Part shown: in pieces, positions 1 through 8,373 of the stretch
How positions within the stretch are numbered: the stretch's first letter is position 1
How the letters are laid out: each line of letters begins with the position of its first letter
DNA from: Bryobacterales bacterium
GTDB taxonomy: Bacteria > Acidobacteriota > Terriglobia > Bryobacterales > Bryobacteraceae
NCBI GenBank assembly: GCA_020847975.1
Contig: JADLBD010000059.1
Span: 1 to 47,656, forward strand
Length of the DNA stretch: 47,656 nucleotides
Reading direction: 5' to 3'
Made by a program: the position numbers and the translations under genes
The notes under the pieces: model-generated
The model's database searches: none
Seen by the model: only the letters and a program-made list of their open reading frames with translations
What the model was told of the DNA's origin: nothing

Positions 1-521
1 ATCTTCCGCGACTCGATATAATCGGCCACGCGTCCCGCCCATCCCGTCGGGCTGTTGCCTTGCGCCACCGAAGTCTGCCACTGCAACTGCTGGTCGGAGT
101 GCGAAAACAGGTTCATCGGAAGCGGCGCCTGCTGCGCCTGATACACGGCGCGCGTCACCGGCTGCACCAGCGGTCCCACGTTCGCCACCACGGCCAGCTC
201 TTTCGACGAAAACAGATCCGACAGCTCCGCCAGCTTCCCGTGGAAAGCGTACGGCGCGTTCGCCGCGCTATAGACTGTGGGGGCCAACTGCGACGCCGTA
301 AGCGCCAGGCCGCCTCGAATGGATGTGTAAGCCTTGAAGCTTGCGTCATCCATGGGAACGATAGTGTTGTTGGAATCGTTGCCGCCGAACAGAAAGACGC
401 ATACCAGCGCGCGATAATCGGAGCCGCTCTGCGCCATGGCGGGCAGCAGCCCAAACGGCCGCAGCGCCAATGTCCCCACGGAAGCGGTCGCAACCCGTAC
501 AAATCCTCGTCGTGTAATCAT
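1..521 (-). CDS. DUF1501 family secreted protein (3' end outside window)
   Basis: The gene begins at an ATG at 519-521 behind a strong AAGGAGGAGG ribosome site and runs off the left edge, so about 173 residues are visible. The N-terminus carries a twin-arginine-like signal (RRGF followed by a hydrophobic stretch and an Ala-x-Ala-like cleavage region near residue 30). After it come a FLFGGNDSNN block and a SHSDQQLQWQT block, both typical of DUF1501 proteins, which belong to the alkaline-phosphatase/sulfatase-like superfamily. Its biochemical role is not established. It lies 17 nt downstream of the DUF1800 gene on the same strand. These two families are habitually paired in Acidobacteria, Planctomycetes and Bacteroidetes, so a two-gene operon is very likely. 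The family call is firm; function is unknown. Confidence 0.9.
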   Translation of the reverse strand, partial: MITRRGFVRVATASVGTLALRPFGLLPAMAQSGSDYRALVCVFLFGGNDSNNTIVPMDDASFKAYTSIRGGLALTASQLAPTVYSAANAPYAFHGKLAELSDLFSSKELAVVANVGPLVQPVTRAVYQAQQAPLPMNLFSHSDQQLQWQTSVAQGNSPTGWAGRVADYIESRK

Positions 522-538
522 TGCTGTCTTCCTCCTCC

Positions 539-2080
539 TTACTGAAGCACCTGGTATTCGCTTGATGTCAGGACGATGTACAGCGCGGCCTGCGCCTTGG
601 CCCTGGGCGTGCCCGCTGCATCAGCCGCATCCTTCGCCGCCTGCCTGAGCGCCCGCGACATCCCGCTATGCACGAAAACGTAGCTGATGGAATCGAGCAG
701 ATCGTCCGCATTTCCGGCCCTGGCGATAAACGGCGACAGATCGAGCGTGGTGGAGCCGTCGAGCTTCCCGTAGATCGCCGTGTTGACGGTATCGGCGCGA
801 TCGGCGGCAGTCTGCGTCGAATAGATCTGGAATTCCGGGCCGAGCAGCCCGCCGGAAATGCGGCTCATTGGCGAGAAATAGCTGAATACGCTGGGCGCGT
901 TGAACAGGTTTTCGCCCAATGCGGCGGCGTAGCGATTGAGGCCGTTCGCGGAAGCGATGGTTGCGTTCAGCCCGCGCGCCAGGTTCGACAGGAAGAGAAC
1001 CGGCTCACGAAGATGGCCGAACGTTGCGCTCCCGGCAGCGGCGGGATTGTCGCCGGAGCGGGCTTCGCTGTCCGTGAGAATCGCGATAATGACCGATTTC
1101 ATGTCGCCCTGGGTGCTCGTAAACACTTGAGACACGCGCCGGATGTACGCCGGGCTCGGATTGCTGGTGACCATGTGCTGGATCAGTTGCCGGCAGACGA
1201 ATGGCGCCATCGTTGGCTGCGCCATCAAGGCATCCAGCACGCTTTCCAGATCCTGCTCCGCGCTCTGCCCGGCGGGAATGGTGATGTTGTGGAAGATCGC
1301 CTTGGACGTGACGTCGTGCTGGGCCTCCACCGCGATCATCCGGCCGAGGTAATACGGTGGATTGTTGATTCTGGAGGCGGCGCCCGGCGCAACCGGATAG
1401 GTCCAGCCGGTCAAGACCTTCGCCATGTTGGTCACCACGGCCTGATTGTAAGTGGGCACTGGTTGATGACTCGAGTCCAGCACCGGGCTGCCGTCGGGGT
1501 TCAGTTCGATCAGCCCCAGCGTAAAGAGCTGCATTAGTTCACGCGCGTAATTTTCGTTGGCGGCAGTGCCTTTCGCGGGATTCGCTTTGCGGTTGTTTGC
1601 CACGTTCAAGTAAGTCCCCATGGCGGGGCTGAGTGTTACGGCTTTGATGATGTCGCGGTAATTGCCGAAAGCATTGTCCCGGAAGATTCGCCAGTATGGC
1701 GGAAAGGCGTATGCGGGACGGACCGACACCTGCGAAACCACCCATATCTGAGACAGAATGAACGCCACGCGCTGGCGCAGTTGATCCCGCCCGTTCACGG
1801 CATTCACGAAAAACGCCGCCTGCACCGGCCCGAGATTGCCGTTTGACTTTCCGGCGGAGTCGAGTATAGGCTGGTCGGGTAAATCCGACGGTTCGGCTGC
1901 GAACTGCGCCCCCAGCCAGTCCGGGATGCCCGATCGTGTCAGTTCCGAAATCGATTCCGGCGTCGGTCCCCAGGTCGCCTGATCGAGAAAGCGCGCCGCG
2001 GCGCGATCCGTCATCACCCGCGCGGCAGTTTGACTGAACCCCACGACCGAGAACATCATCACAGCGAAGATTGTTTTCAT
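539..2080 (-). CDS. DUF1800 family secreted protein
   Basis: The product has 513 residues. I start at the ATG at 2078-2080 because it follows a GGAGG site and opens a Sec signal (MKTIFAVMMFSVVGFSQTAA); an in-frame start 12 codons upstream lacks both. Family hallmarks are RFLDQATWGPTPE near the mature N-terminus, NENYARELMQLFTLG in the middle, MAKVLTGWTY, and a C-terminal region ending in LTSSEYQVLQ. DUF1800 proteins are exported and their role is unestablished; the constant pairing with DUF1501 suggests the two act together. The start lies about 190 bp from the neighbouring CpxP-like gene, beyond a hairpin, so it probably has its own promoter. Confidence 0.92.
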   Translation of the reverse strand: MKTIFAVMMFSVVGFSQTAARVMTDRAAARFLDQATWGPTPESISELTRSGIPDWLGAQFAAEPSDLPDQPILDSAGKSNGNLGPVQAAFFVNAVNGRDQLRQRVAFILSQIWVVSQVSVRPAYAFPPYWRIFRDNAFGNYRDIIKAVTLSPAMGTYLNVANNRKANPAKGTAANENYARELMQLFTLGLIELNPDGSPVLDSSHQPVPTYNQAVVTNMAKVLTGWTYPVAPGAASRINNPPYYLGRMIAVEAQHDVTSKAIFHNITIPAGQSAEQDLESVLDALMAQPTMAPFVCRQLIQHMVTSNPSPAYIRRVSQVFTSTQGDMKSVIIAILTDSEARSGDNPAAAGSATFGHLREPVLFLSNLARGLNATIASANGLNRYAAALGENLFNAPSVFSYFSPMSRISGGLLGPEFQIYSTQTAADRADTVNTAIYGKLDGSTTLDLSPFIARAGNADDLLDSISYVFVHSGMSRALRQAAKDAADAAGTPRAKAQAALYIVLTSSEYQVLQ

Positions 2081-2169
2081 GCCTCCTCCGTTGCACAACC
2101 ATTCGAACACGCGCAACGGCGAGATGTTTCGGTCTATGAGTGAAAGATGGCTGAGAGCGAGTTTCCAAG

Positions 2170-2196
2170 GGCGGGCATACGCTGAGAATGCCCGCC
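2170..2196. terminator. GC-rich hairpin, possible terminator of the CpxP-like gene
   Basis: GGCGGGCAT (2170-2178) pairs perfectly with ATGCCCGCC (2188-2196) around a 9-nt loop. It lies between the stop of the CpxP-like gene (2267) and the start of the DUF1800 gene (2080), both on the minus strand. There is no proper T-run after the stem on the minus strand, so intrinsic termination is only inferred from position and stem strength. The rest of 2081-2266 shows no gene. Confidence 0.4.
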
Positions 2197-2266
2197 GCTT
2201 TACCGCATTGACAGTATTGTAGTTCGAGTGTCTTCAAGAATCACGATCAGGGCGTGGCTCGCGGCA

Positions 2267-2749
2267 TTACTTCGCGCTCTGAGGGGCCTGGGGGTGGTGA
2301 CGCTCCATGAAGCGCGCCCTCATGTTTTCATGCAGCCGGTCGAGCTTTGCCCTCTGATCGGGTGTCAGCGCGGCATAGAACTTCGACATGGACTTCAGGT
2401 CATTGGCGGCAATCTGAGAGACCAGCGGGCCAATGCTGTTGGCAATCTGCTGCAACTCAGCGTCGGACTTGCCGGCCTTCACGGCCTCGCGCGCCTGCTC
2501 GGCCGCCTGCTTGAGTTGTGTGATGGCGTTCTGGTTCGCCTGGTGTGTGGTCTGCCACAGCGCTTTCGCCTCCGCCTGCTGCGATGCGGTCAGATCGAGA
2601 TAGTCCGTGGCGAACTGAAGCATCCGCTGCCCGCGGTGCATCCCGAAGGGACCGAACCTCGGACCCATCTGCGCCCAGATCACCCCGGAGCCGGCCAGCA
2701 ATGCCAGCGCAGCTACCACGGCGATCAATACTTTTTTCCGGTTGGACAT
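2267..2749 (-). CDS. CpxP/Spy-like periplasmic LTxxQ-motif protein
   Basis: The product has 160 residues. The chosen ATG (2747-2749) opens a Sec signal (MSNRKKVLIAVVAALALLAG, cleavage after about residue 26) and has AGGAGG about 13 nt upstream; a longer in-frame reading has no signal peptide at its N-terminus. The mature part is helical and Gln/Ala-rich. It has an LTASQ motif at 53-57 and LTPDQ at 128-132, the two LTxxQ signatures of Spy/CpxP proteins, which are periplasmic chaperones or inhibitors of the Cpx sensor kinase. The gene is divergent from a CpxR/CpxA-like pair across 128 bp that carries GTAAA-type half-sites, the same arrangement as E. coli cpxP-cpxRA. Assignment as functional CpxP is an inference from motif plus synteny; a generic Spy-like chaperone is the alternative. 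Confidence 0.82.
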   Translation of the reverse strand: MSNRKKVLIAVVAALALLAGSGVIWAQMGPRFGPFGMHRGQRMLQFATDYLDLTASQQAEAKALWQTTHQANQNAITQLKQAAEQAREAVKAGKSDAELQQIANSIGPLVSQIAANDLKSMSKFYAALTPDQRAKLDRLHENMRARFMERHHPQAPQSAK

Positions 2750-2813
2750 GGTGTTTGGATAACCTCCTGATTCCGAGGCTAGCGGCGCACTCTTAACCGC
2801 AAATGTGATGCCT

Positions 2814-2842
2814 GTAAGAGTTTGTAAATTCGCATTTACAAA
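2814..2842. promoter_or_regulatory. CpxR-like box: tandem GTAAR half-sites plus inverted repeat
   Basis: GTAAG (2814-2818) and GTAAA (2824-2828) stand in the same orientation with a 5-nt spacer, matching the known CpxR consensus GTAAA-N5-GTAAA apart from one base. The second half-site is also the left arm of a perfect inverted repeat, TTTGTAAAT (2821-2829) and ATTTACAAA (2834-2842), with a 4-nt spacer. The element lies in the 128-bp divergent region, 65 nt from the CpxP-like start and 35 nt from the regulator start, so one site could control both directions. Binding is inferred from sequence only. Confidence 0.6.
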
Positions 2843-2850
2843 TCTTTGCG

Positions 2851-2862
2851 GCCCGGCCGGGC
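2851..2862. repeat. 12-bp perfect GC palindrome before the response-regulator start
   Basis: GCCCGGCCGGGC is self-complementary and ends 15 nt before the regulator ATG. The regulator has no recognisable Shine-Dalgarno site, so this element lies where one would be expected. It could form a small hairpin in the leader or be a protein site; chance in GC-rich DNA is also possible. Confidence 0.35.
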
Positions 2863-2877
2863 ACGGCATGTTACAGT

Positions 2878-3591
2878 ATGGCCGTGCGCGTGCTTCTCAT
2901 TGATGACGACACGGAGTTATGCGGCCTGCTCGACCAGTTCCTGCGCCGCGAGGGCTTTGACGTCACTGCCGCGCACGACGGCCTGAGCGGTCTCGAGGCG
3001 GCGCGCGCCGGCGCGGCGGACATTGTGGTGCTCGATATCGGCCTGCCCAAACTGGACGGCTTCGGAGTGTTGCGAAAGCTGCGCGAAACCAGCCGCATTC
3101 CCGTGTTGATGCTCACCGCCAGAGGCGAGGATATCGACCGCATCGTCGGCCTGGAACTGGGCGCCGACGACTACCTGCCGAAGCCTTTCAATCCGCGGGA
3201 ACTGAGCGCCAGGCTGCGCGCCATTCTGCGGAGAATGGAGCCGCGCGAAGAGGCCCGCTCCGAGCGGCTCGAGGTGAACGGAGTGCGGCTCGACCCATCC
3301 TCGCGGGAAGTGACCCTCGACGGGCAGAAGGTGGAACTGACCACGGTGGAGTTCGACGTTCTCCAGACAATGATGCAGGCGGCGGGCCGCGTACTCTCGC
3401 GGGATGCGATCATGGAGGCGCTCTACCAGCGCAAGGCGTCGCCTTTTGACCGCGCCATCGATGTCCACATCAGCCATCTGCGGAAAAAGCTCGAGACCTC
3501 GCGCGCCTCCGCGCCTGGGCGCACGCTGATCCGCACGGTGCGCGGCGTGGGGTACCAGTTCTGCCGCAACGCGCGGGAAGCAGACGAATGA
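2878..3591 (+). CDS. OmpR/PhoB-family response regulator (CpxR-like)
   Basis: This is a 237-residue two-domain regulator. The receiver domain (about 4-118) shows the acidic pocket D9-D11, phospho-acceptor D53 in VVLDIGLP, the conserved Thr in LTAR and the Lys of LPKPFNPREL. A winged-helix DNA-binding domain (about 130-235) has the typical VELTTVEFDVL, RAIDVHISHLRKKL and TVRGVGYQF blocks. The start is the ATG at 2878; no clear ribosome site precedes it, so leaderless or unusual initiation is possible. Its last four bases overlap the kinase start (ATGA), so the two are co-translated. With the CpxP-like gene and GTAAA boxes upstream, the likely role is control of envelope-stress genes, including autoregulation. 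The receiver/output assignment is firm; CpxR identity is inferred from context. Confidence 0.93.
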   Translation: MAVRVLLIDDDTELCGLLDQFLRREGFDVTAAHDGLSGLEAARAGAADIVVLDIGLPKLDGFGVLRKLRETSRIPVLMLTARGEDIDRIVGLELGADDYLPKPFNPRELSARLRAILRRMEPREEARSERLEVNGVRLDPSSREVTLDGQKVELTTVEFDVLQTMMQAAGRVLSRDAIMEALYQRKASPFDRAIDVHISHLRKKLETSRASAPGRTLIRTVRGVGYQFCRNAREADE

Positions 3592-4865
3592 ACTCGCTGT
3601 TCGCCAAGATCCTGCTCTGGCTGGTGGTAACGGCGCTCATCACCAGCCTGGGGTCCGTCGTCCTGATGAATCTTGCCTTGCCTGACCCGGCTCATGCGGG
3701 ACCGTGGCCCGGCCGCGTGATGCAGTTCACGGCGGATGAAGCGTGGCGTATCTATCGCGTGGAGGGCCCCTCGCAATTCGCTTCGTGGATGAACCGTCTG
3801 GAAGAAACCACGCACATGGAAGGTCATCTCGTGAACCGGCAAGGCCGCGACCTGGCCGATGGCGAGGATCGCTCGCGCCTGGTGAGCCGGCTGCGGCACA
3901 GCCGCTTCCTTCTGATGCGCGAGCGCGGAAGGCTGCTGTTGGGGCGCCCTACCTCCGACGGCCAGGCCTTCCTGCTGCTCTATCCTCCGCCCCGATTCAG
4001 GGCGTTTCCTCTCTTCATCCCCGAGCATATCTGGGTCATCGGCTCGGTCCTGTTGCTCAGCTACTGGCTGGCGCGCTATTTGACGAACCCGCTGCGGCGC
4101 GTGGAAGCGGCCGCTGTGCGGCTCGGCAAGGGCGATCTGACCGCGCGCGCGCCCGTGATTCGAAGCGATGAAGTGGGTCATCTGGCCGTAACGTTCAACC
4201 AGATGGCGGAGCGGCTGCAGCAACTCGTGGAAGCGCGGCAGCGGCTGCTGCTCGATGTCTCGCACGAGCTTCGCTCTCCGCTGACGCGCCTCAGCGTGGC
4301 TGTCGAACTCGCCCGAACCAGCAAGGATCCGGCAAAGGAACTGGACCTCATCCAAAAGCAGGCCGACCGCTTGAATGAACTCGTGGGGAACCTGCTGCAA
4401 GTGGCGCGAGCCGAGTCGCATCCGGGTTCCCTCGAGCGCGATCGACTCAATCTGCGCGAACTGCTGGACGACGTGGCCGCGGGGGTCGAACTCGAGGGCG
4501 CGGTAAAGGTTTCAGGGCCGGACGCCGTCTTCGTGAAGGGCGACGGCGAACTCCTCCGCCGCGCGGTGGAGAACGTAGTGCGAAATGCTCTTCGTTATGC
4601 GCCCGAAGCCACCGCGGTGGAAGTCTCGATCGAGTCCGCCGGCGGCAAGGCCGTGGTACGCATTCGCGACCATGGCCCCGGGGTTCCGGAACAATCCCTG
4701 CCGCTGTTGTTTGATGCCTTCTACCGCGTGGAAGGGCAATCCGGCGAAGGAACCGGGCTCGGGCTCTCGATTGCCCGCCGGGCAGTGGAACTGCACGGAG
4801 GCTCCATATCTGCCGCCAACGCCAATCCCGGCCTGCTGGTGACCATCGAACTTCCTTCTGTGTGA
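3588..4865 (+). CDS. HAMP-domain sensor histidine kinase (CpxA-like)
   Basis: The product is a 425-residue membrane kinase. There is a transmembrane segment at about 8-29, a periplasmic sensor region to about 143, and a second membrane segment around 144-164. A HAMP domain (about 165-216) is followed by the phospho-acceptor H226 in DVSHELRSPLTRL, and the C-terminal ATPase domain shows NALRYAP (N box), RDHGPGVP (G1) and GTGLGLSIA (G2). The H-box sequence resembles that of E. coli CpxA. The start overlaps the regulator stop by 4 nt. The expected partner is the upstream regulator, and the CpxP-like periplasmic protein is a candidate inhibitor of the sensor domain. Ligand or stress signal cannot be read from the sequence. 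Confidence 0.93.
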   Translation: MNSLFAKILLWLVVTALITSLGSVVLMNLALPDPAHAGPWPGRVMQFTADEAWRIYRVEGPSQFASWMNRLEETTHMEGHLVNRQGRDLADGEDRSRLVSRLRHSRFLLMRERGRLLLGRPTSDGQAFLLLYPPPRFRAFPLFIPEHIWVIGSVLLLSYWLARYLTNPLRRVEAAAVRLGKGDLTARAPVIRSDEVGHLAVTFNQMAERLQQLVEARQRLLLDVSHELRSPLTRLSVAVELARTSKDPAKELDLIQKQADRLNELVGNLLQVARAESHPGSLERDRLNLRELLDDVAAGVELEGAVKVSGPDAVFVKGDGELLRRAVENVVRNALRYAPEATAVEVSIESAGGKAVVRIRDHGPGVPEQSLPLLFDAFYRVEGQSGEGTGLGLSIARRAVELHGGSISAANANPGLLVTIELPSV

Positions 4866-4929
4866 TGTCTGAGGTAAAGCCCCGATTGAATCCGGCGGCG
4901 CCGCACCGGCACACTGGGAAGAGGTTTGT

Positions 4930-6045
4930 GTGACGATTCGGTACTGCGTCCTCTCTCTATTACTGCCGGCGGCCGTTCCACTCGGCGCCCAGCCTGTCAT
5001 CGGGTCCTGCGCCGTCTTTCCCGCCAACAACATCTGGAACATGCCCGTCGATCAACTCCCGGTGGCGGCAAACTCGGCGACGCTCGTCACTACCATCGGA
5101 ACAGGCCTCCATCTGCACGCCGACTTTGGCTCTGGCCTCTACCAGGGCGCGCCGATCGGCATCCCTTTCCTTACGGTCTCCGGGTCGCAGACGAAGTACC
5201 CGGCAACCTTCACTTACGCCGATGAGAGCGATGCCGGCCCTTACGCGATTCCCTTGAACGCTCCCATCGAAGGTGGCAGCTCGAGCACGGGTGACCGCCA
5301 CGCGATCGCCATCGACACCGCCAATTGCATCCTCTACGAGTTGTACAGCGCCTATCCGCAGACGGCAGGCTGGCAAGCCGGTTCCGGCGCAATTTTCGAT
5401 CTCAAGTCGCACGCTCTGCGCCCTGCCGGGTGGACCTCGGCCGACGCAGCGGGCCTGCCGGTCTTCCCGGGGTTGGTCCGCTACGATGAAGTCGCCGCGG
5501 GGGAGATCAAGCACGCCATCCGTTTGACCGTGCCGCAGACGCTCAAGGGCTACGTGTGGCCGGCGCGGCACTACGCCTCCAGCCTCACCGATCTGAAGTA
5601 TCCCCCGATGGGGCAGCGCTTCCGATTGAAGGCATCCTTCGATATTTCCGGCTATCCCGCCGACGTCCAGGTCATTCTGCGGGCATTGAAGAAATACGGC
5701 ATGATTCTTGCCGACAACGGTTCGGCATGGTTCATTTCCGGAGCGCCGGATTCCCGCTGGAACAACAACAATCTCTCCACGCTGAGCAGCGTCCTGGGCT
5801 CGAACTTCGAAGCGGTGGATGACTCCATATTCCTGATAGATCCGGATTCCGGCCGCGCCCGCTCCTGCGATGTGAATGAAGACGGGGCGACGAACGTCGT
5901 CGACGTGCAACTCGAGGTGAACGCCGCCCTGGCCATCACCGCCTGCGGATATGGCGACCTGGACGGAAACAGCCGCTGCGATGTGGTGGATGTGCAGCGG
6001 ACGATCTCGGCCGCACTGGGGTCGGCATGCCGGATCGGCCAGTAG
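4930..6045 (+). CDS. Secreted protein of unknown function with C-terminal dockerin-like calcium repeats
   Basis: The product has 371 residues. I use the GTG at 4930, which follows an AAGAGG stretch and opens a signal peptide (about 1-20, ending in GAQ). Residues 24-300 form one unrecognised domain with blocks NNIWNMPVDQLP, HADFGSG, GDRHAIAIDT and YVWPARHYAS. The last 60 residues hold two calcium-loop repeats, DVNEDGATNVVDVQ and DLDGNSRCDVVDVQ, each followed by a short helix and flanked by cysteines. This matches the paired loop-helix layout of type I dockerins. The gene starts 64 nt after the kinase on the same strand without an obvious terminator between. Dockerin-like tails are seen in secreted proteins of non-cellulosomal bacteria, so cohesin binding is not implied. 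I do not recognise the main domain. Confidence 0.85.
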   Translation: MTIRYCVLSLLLPAAVPLGAQPVIGSCAVFPANNIWNMPVDQLPVAANSATLVTTIGTGLHLHADFGSGLYQGAPIGIPFLTVSGSQTKYPATFTYADESDAGPYAIPLNAPIEGGSSSTGDRHAIAIDTANCILYELYSAYPQTAGWQAGSGAIFDLKSHALRPAGWTSADAAGLPVFPGLVRYDEVAAGEIKHAIRLTVPQTLKGYVWPARHYASSLTDLKYPPMGQRFRLKASFDISGYPADVQVILRALKKYGMILADNGSAWFISGAPDSRWNNNNLSTLSSVLGSNFEAVDDSIFLIDPDSGRARSCDVNEDGATNVVDVQLEVNAALAITACGYGDLDGNSRCDVVDVQRTISAALGSACRIGQ

Positions 6046-6173
6046 GCAGCAGCGCCGCCGCGTCTACACGAAGAACCCGGGAGACCGGCCCGCCGCCAGA
6101 CAGTCGCAATGGGTGACGTCCCCGCGCCCCCGAAAGCTTCCGGGAATGGCCGTGGCGATGGTTTCGTTGGGAA

Positions 6174-8258
6174 TCACGGCGTCAGAAATCCGCGCGTGAG
6201 GAACACCGCCATCTGCCCGCGCGTGTTGGTGTCGTTCGCACAGTACTGCGTCGCCGTGCATCCGCTGGTGATTCCCAGTTCCTTCATCTTTTGCACATAG
6301 GGAAAGAAGACGTTCGAAACGGGAACATCGTCGAACAATGCCGCGGAGGGATAGGGAAACGTATCGGCAAAGGTAATGCCGAGCCGCGCCCGTACCACGA
6401 ACGCCGCCATCTGCCCTCGCGTCACGGCGGCGTCGGGGCAATAGGTGGTGGCCGTACACCCGTTGGTGACGCCGATTTCGCTCAGCTTCTGGATGTAGGC
6501 GAAGTAAGGATGGCCCGGCCCCACGTCCGTAAAATTAGGCTGCGAGGCGAAGGAAAAATTCTCCCCATACAGCGCGCGCACCAGAAACGCCGCCATTTCC
6601 GCGCGTGTCATGGGCGCGTCAGGACAGTACTGCGTCCCGCCGCAGCCTGGCGTGATCTTGTTTACCCTCAGAAGCGAAATGGCGTCGAAGAACGGATAGC
6701 TTGCGGGCACGTCGGTGAACTGCTCCACGGGGGCAAGGTTCTTCTGGATAAGCGGGAACCATTGTCCGCCCACCACTACCGATCCGGTCCGCGGGCTGGT
6801 GTCCTGGTTCGTGCCAACGGAAAAAACAAGCGAGCCCGAACCTGATCCCACAGACAGGCCGGGAAGCGTAACCCAGGTTGGCGCAACGGAGGCGGTCCAC
6901 TGGCAACCGGAATTGGCGGTGATGTTGAGCTGATTCACCGCCGCCGCGGCAGGCAGCGTCTGATTGGGTCCCGTGAGGCTCACCTGGCAGCCCGCTCCCG
7001 GCTGGTTGATGGTGTAGGGAACACTCGCCAGAGTGATGGTAGCGGCGCGCGAAGTCCCGTTCGGATTGGGCTCGATCCGCAATCGCACAATCCCGTTCCC
7101 TACCCCCGATACGCCCGAGACGGCGCTGATCCAGAAGATGTTCGAAGCGGCTTGCCAGGCGCAGCCCGTCCCCGCAATGACGTTCACCGCGCGGATGTCG
7201 CCGGACGGACTCACCGAGGTGGTAGAGTTCCCCAGAGCGTACGTGCAGGGCGATGCGGGGCCGAACGCGGCGCTCACATTGCGCGCAGCCGTCATGTACA
7301 CCGCGAGCGGACTCGCGTTTCCCGACACGTCCCCTCCCCAGGCGGCAAGTTGAAATCCGGCGGCGGGCTGCGGCGTCAACTGCGCCACCGAACCGGCATC
7401 GTAGAAACCATCCGCGGCGTCCGGACTTGCGGAAACAGAACCCGCCCCGGCGCTGACGCTCGCCGTCAGCTTGTACTGTGTGCGAAATGCCGCCGTGTAG
7501 GTCGTGGCCGTCGAAGGAGCCACCACGGTATGGGAGACCGCTCCTCCGTCGCTCCAGGCAGTGAAAGCGTAGCGGGTGGTCCCCGCGCCTTGCGGCGTCA
7601 CTGCGGCGATGGTGTGCGAAGTCTCCGATACCCACTGGAATGTCTTCGGAGCGATGTAATTGAAGCCGTCCACCGCAATCGTCAAGCCAGGCGGCGAGGT
7701 TTGAATGGTCACCGGAGAAAGCAGGGAGGTGAAGGCCGCGGCTACGCTGCGTGGCGCTGACATCGTAAGAGAGAAGTTTGGACTGGCGCCGAAGGCGTCG
7801 CCGCTCCATGAGCTGAATGTATAGCCCGGTTGAGCCGAGGCTTGCAATTGCACCACCGACCCGGGAGGGTAGAAGCCGTCGGGCGAATCCGGCGTGGCGA
7901 TGATGCTGCCCACTCCAGCGGGGCTTGTGCTCGCGGTCAGCAGATAGAACAGCGCAAATGTCGCGGTGTACGCGGCGTTGCCGCTTCCGATGGTGATGGC
8001 ATGCGTCTGTGGCCCGCCGTCACTCCAGGATTGAAACGTCTGCCGCACTCCTGACGCGGTGAGCGAGGAAACAGCGCCGATGGTGTGCGTGGAATTCGCT
8101 TCCCAGGAAAAAACGCGCGGAGACGTATAGGATGTGCCGTCGACGATGATTTGAATTCCCGGCGGATTCGTCGCAATCGTCACCTGGGGCTGAGCCTGCG
8201 CGGACAGCAACCCGGACAACAGTATGAGGAATGAGAATTTCACGTGCATTTTTCTCAT
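6174..8258 (-). CDS. Secreted surface protein: InlB-like repeats, BACON-like domains and three SLH repeats
   Basis: The product has 694 residues from the ATG at 8258, whose N-terminus (MRKMHVKFSFLILLSGLLSA) is a good Sec signal; an ATG three codons later is an equal alternative, and neither has a strong ribosome site. Residues up to about 340 alternate two repeat types: TSPPGLTIAVDG-like PEGA-type units and YTFSSWSGDA-like divergent InlB units. Next come two BACON-like Cys/Trp segments (GCAWQAASNIFWI, GCQWTASVAPTWV). The last 170 residues contain three SLH repeats, each with FxDVP/G, a GCTATxYCxD-type loop and R(A/G)(E/Q)MA. SLH repeats anchor proteins to peptidoglycan-linked polymer in many bacteria. 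The gene is downstream of the OmpA-family gene on the same strand, but a terminator separates them. Confidence 0.88.
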   Translation of the reverse strand: MRKMHVKFSFLILLSGLLSAQAQPQVTIATNPPGIQIIVDGTSYTSPRVFSWEANSTHTIGAVSSLTASGVRQTFQSWSDGGPQTHAITIGSGNAAYTATFALFYLLTASTSPAGVGSIIATPDSPDGFYPPGSVVQLQASAQPGYTFSSWSGDAFGASPNFSLTMSAPRSVAAAFTSLLSPVTIQTSPPGLTIAVDGFNYIAPKTFQWVSETSHTIAAVTPQGAGTTRYAFTAWSDGGAVSHTVVAPSTATTYTAAFRTQYKLTASVSAGAGSVSASPDAADGFYDAGSVAQLTPQPAAGFQLAAWGGDVSGNASPLAVYMTAARNVSAAFGPASPCTYALGNSTTSVSPSGDIRAVNVIAGTGCAWQAASNIFWISAVSGVSGVGNGIVRLRIEPNPNGTSRAATITLASVPYTINQPGAGCQVSLTGPNQTLPAAAAVNQLNITANSGCQWTASVAPTWVTLPGLSVGSGSGSLVFSVGTNQDTSPRTGSVVVGGQWFPLIQKNLAPVEQFTDVPASYPFFDAISLLRVNKITPGCGGTQYCPDAPMTRAEMAAFLVRALYGENFSFASQPNFTDVGPGHPYFAYIQKLSEIGVTNGCTATTYCPDAAVTRGQMAAFVVRARLGITFADTFPYPSAALFDDVPVSNVFFPYVQKMKELGITSGCTATQYCANDTNTRGQMAVFLTRGFLTP

Positions 8259-8323
8259 GAATGCGATTCGAACCAAGCAGTCTAGCAGTCCTCGATGTGG
8301 CGATGCAGCATAGAAATGAAGAA

Positions 8324-8354
8324 AGGGCCGCGTGCCCCATCGGCAAGCGGCCCT
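8324..8354 (-). terminator. Rho-independent-like terminator after the OmpA-family gene
   Basis: AGGGCCGC (8324-8331) pairs perfectly with GCGGCCCT (8347-8354). Read on the minus strand, the stem follows the stop codon at 8374 by about 20 nt and is followed by TTCTTCATTTCT, a moderately T-rich tail. Position and strand fit the end of the 990-residue OmpA-family gene. Confidence 0.6.
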
Positions 8355-8373
8355 CGTCTATCAGGTAGTAGCG

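Noticed and set aside
3423..4421. 332-residue open frame on the minus strand
   Set aside because: Antisense to the kinase and the regulator end; no independent coding features.
4960..5910. 316-residue open frame on the minus strand
   Set aside because: Opposite the dockerin-tailed gene; no domain seen.
6046..6173. Possible terminator in the convergent gap, centred on an imperfect CCCG/CGGG palindrome
   Set aside because: There is a mismatch inside the stem and no T-run; too weak to report.
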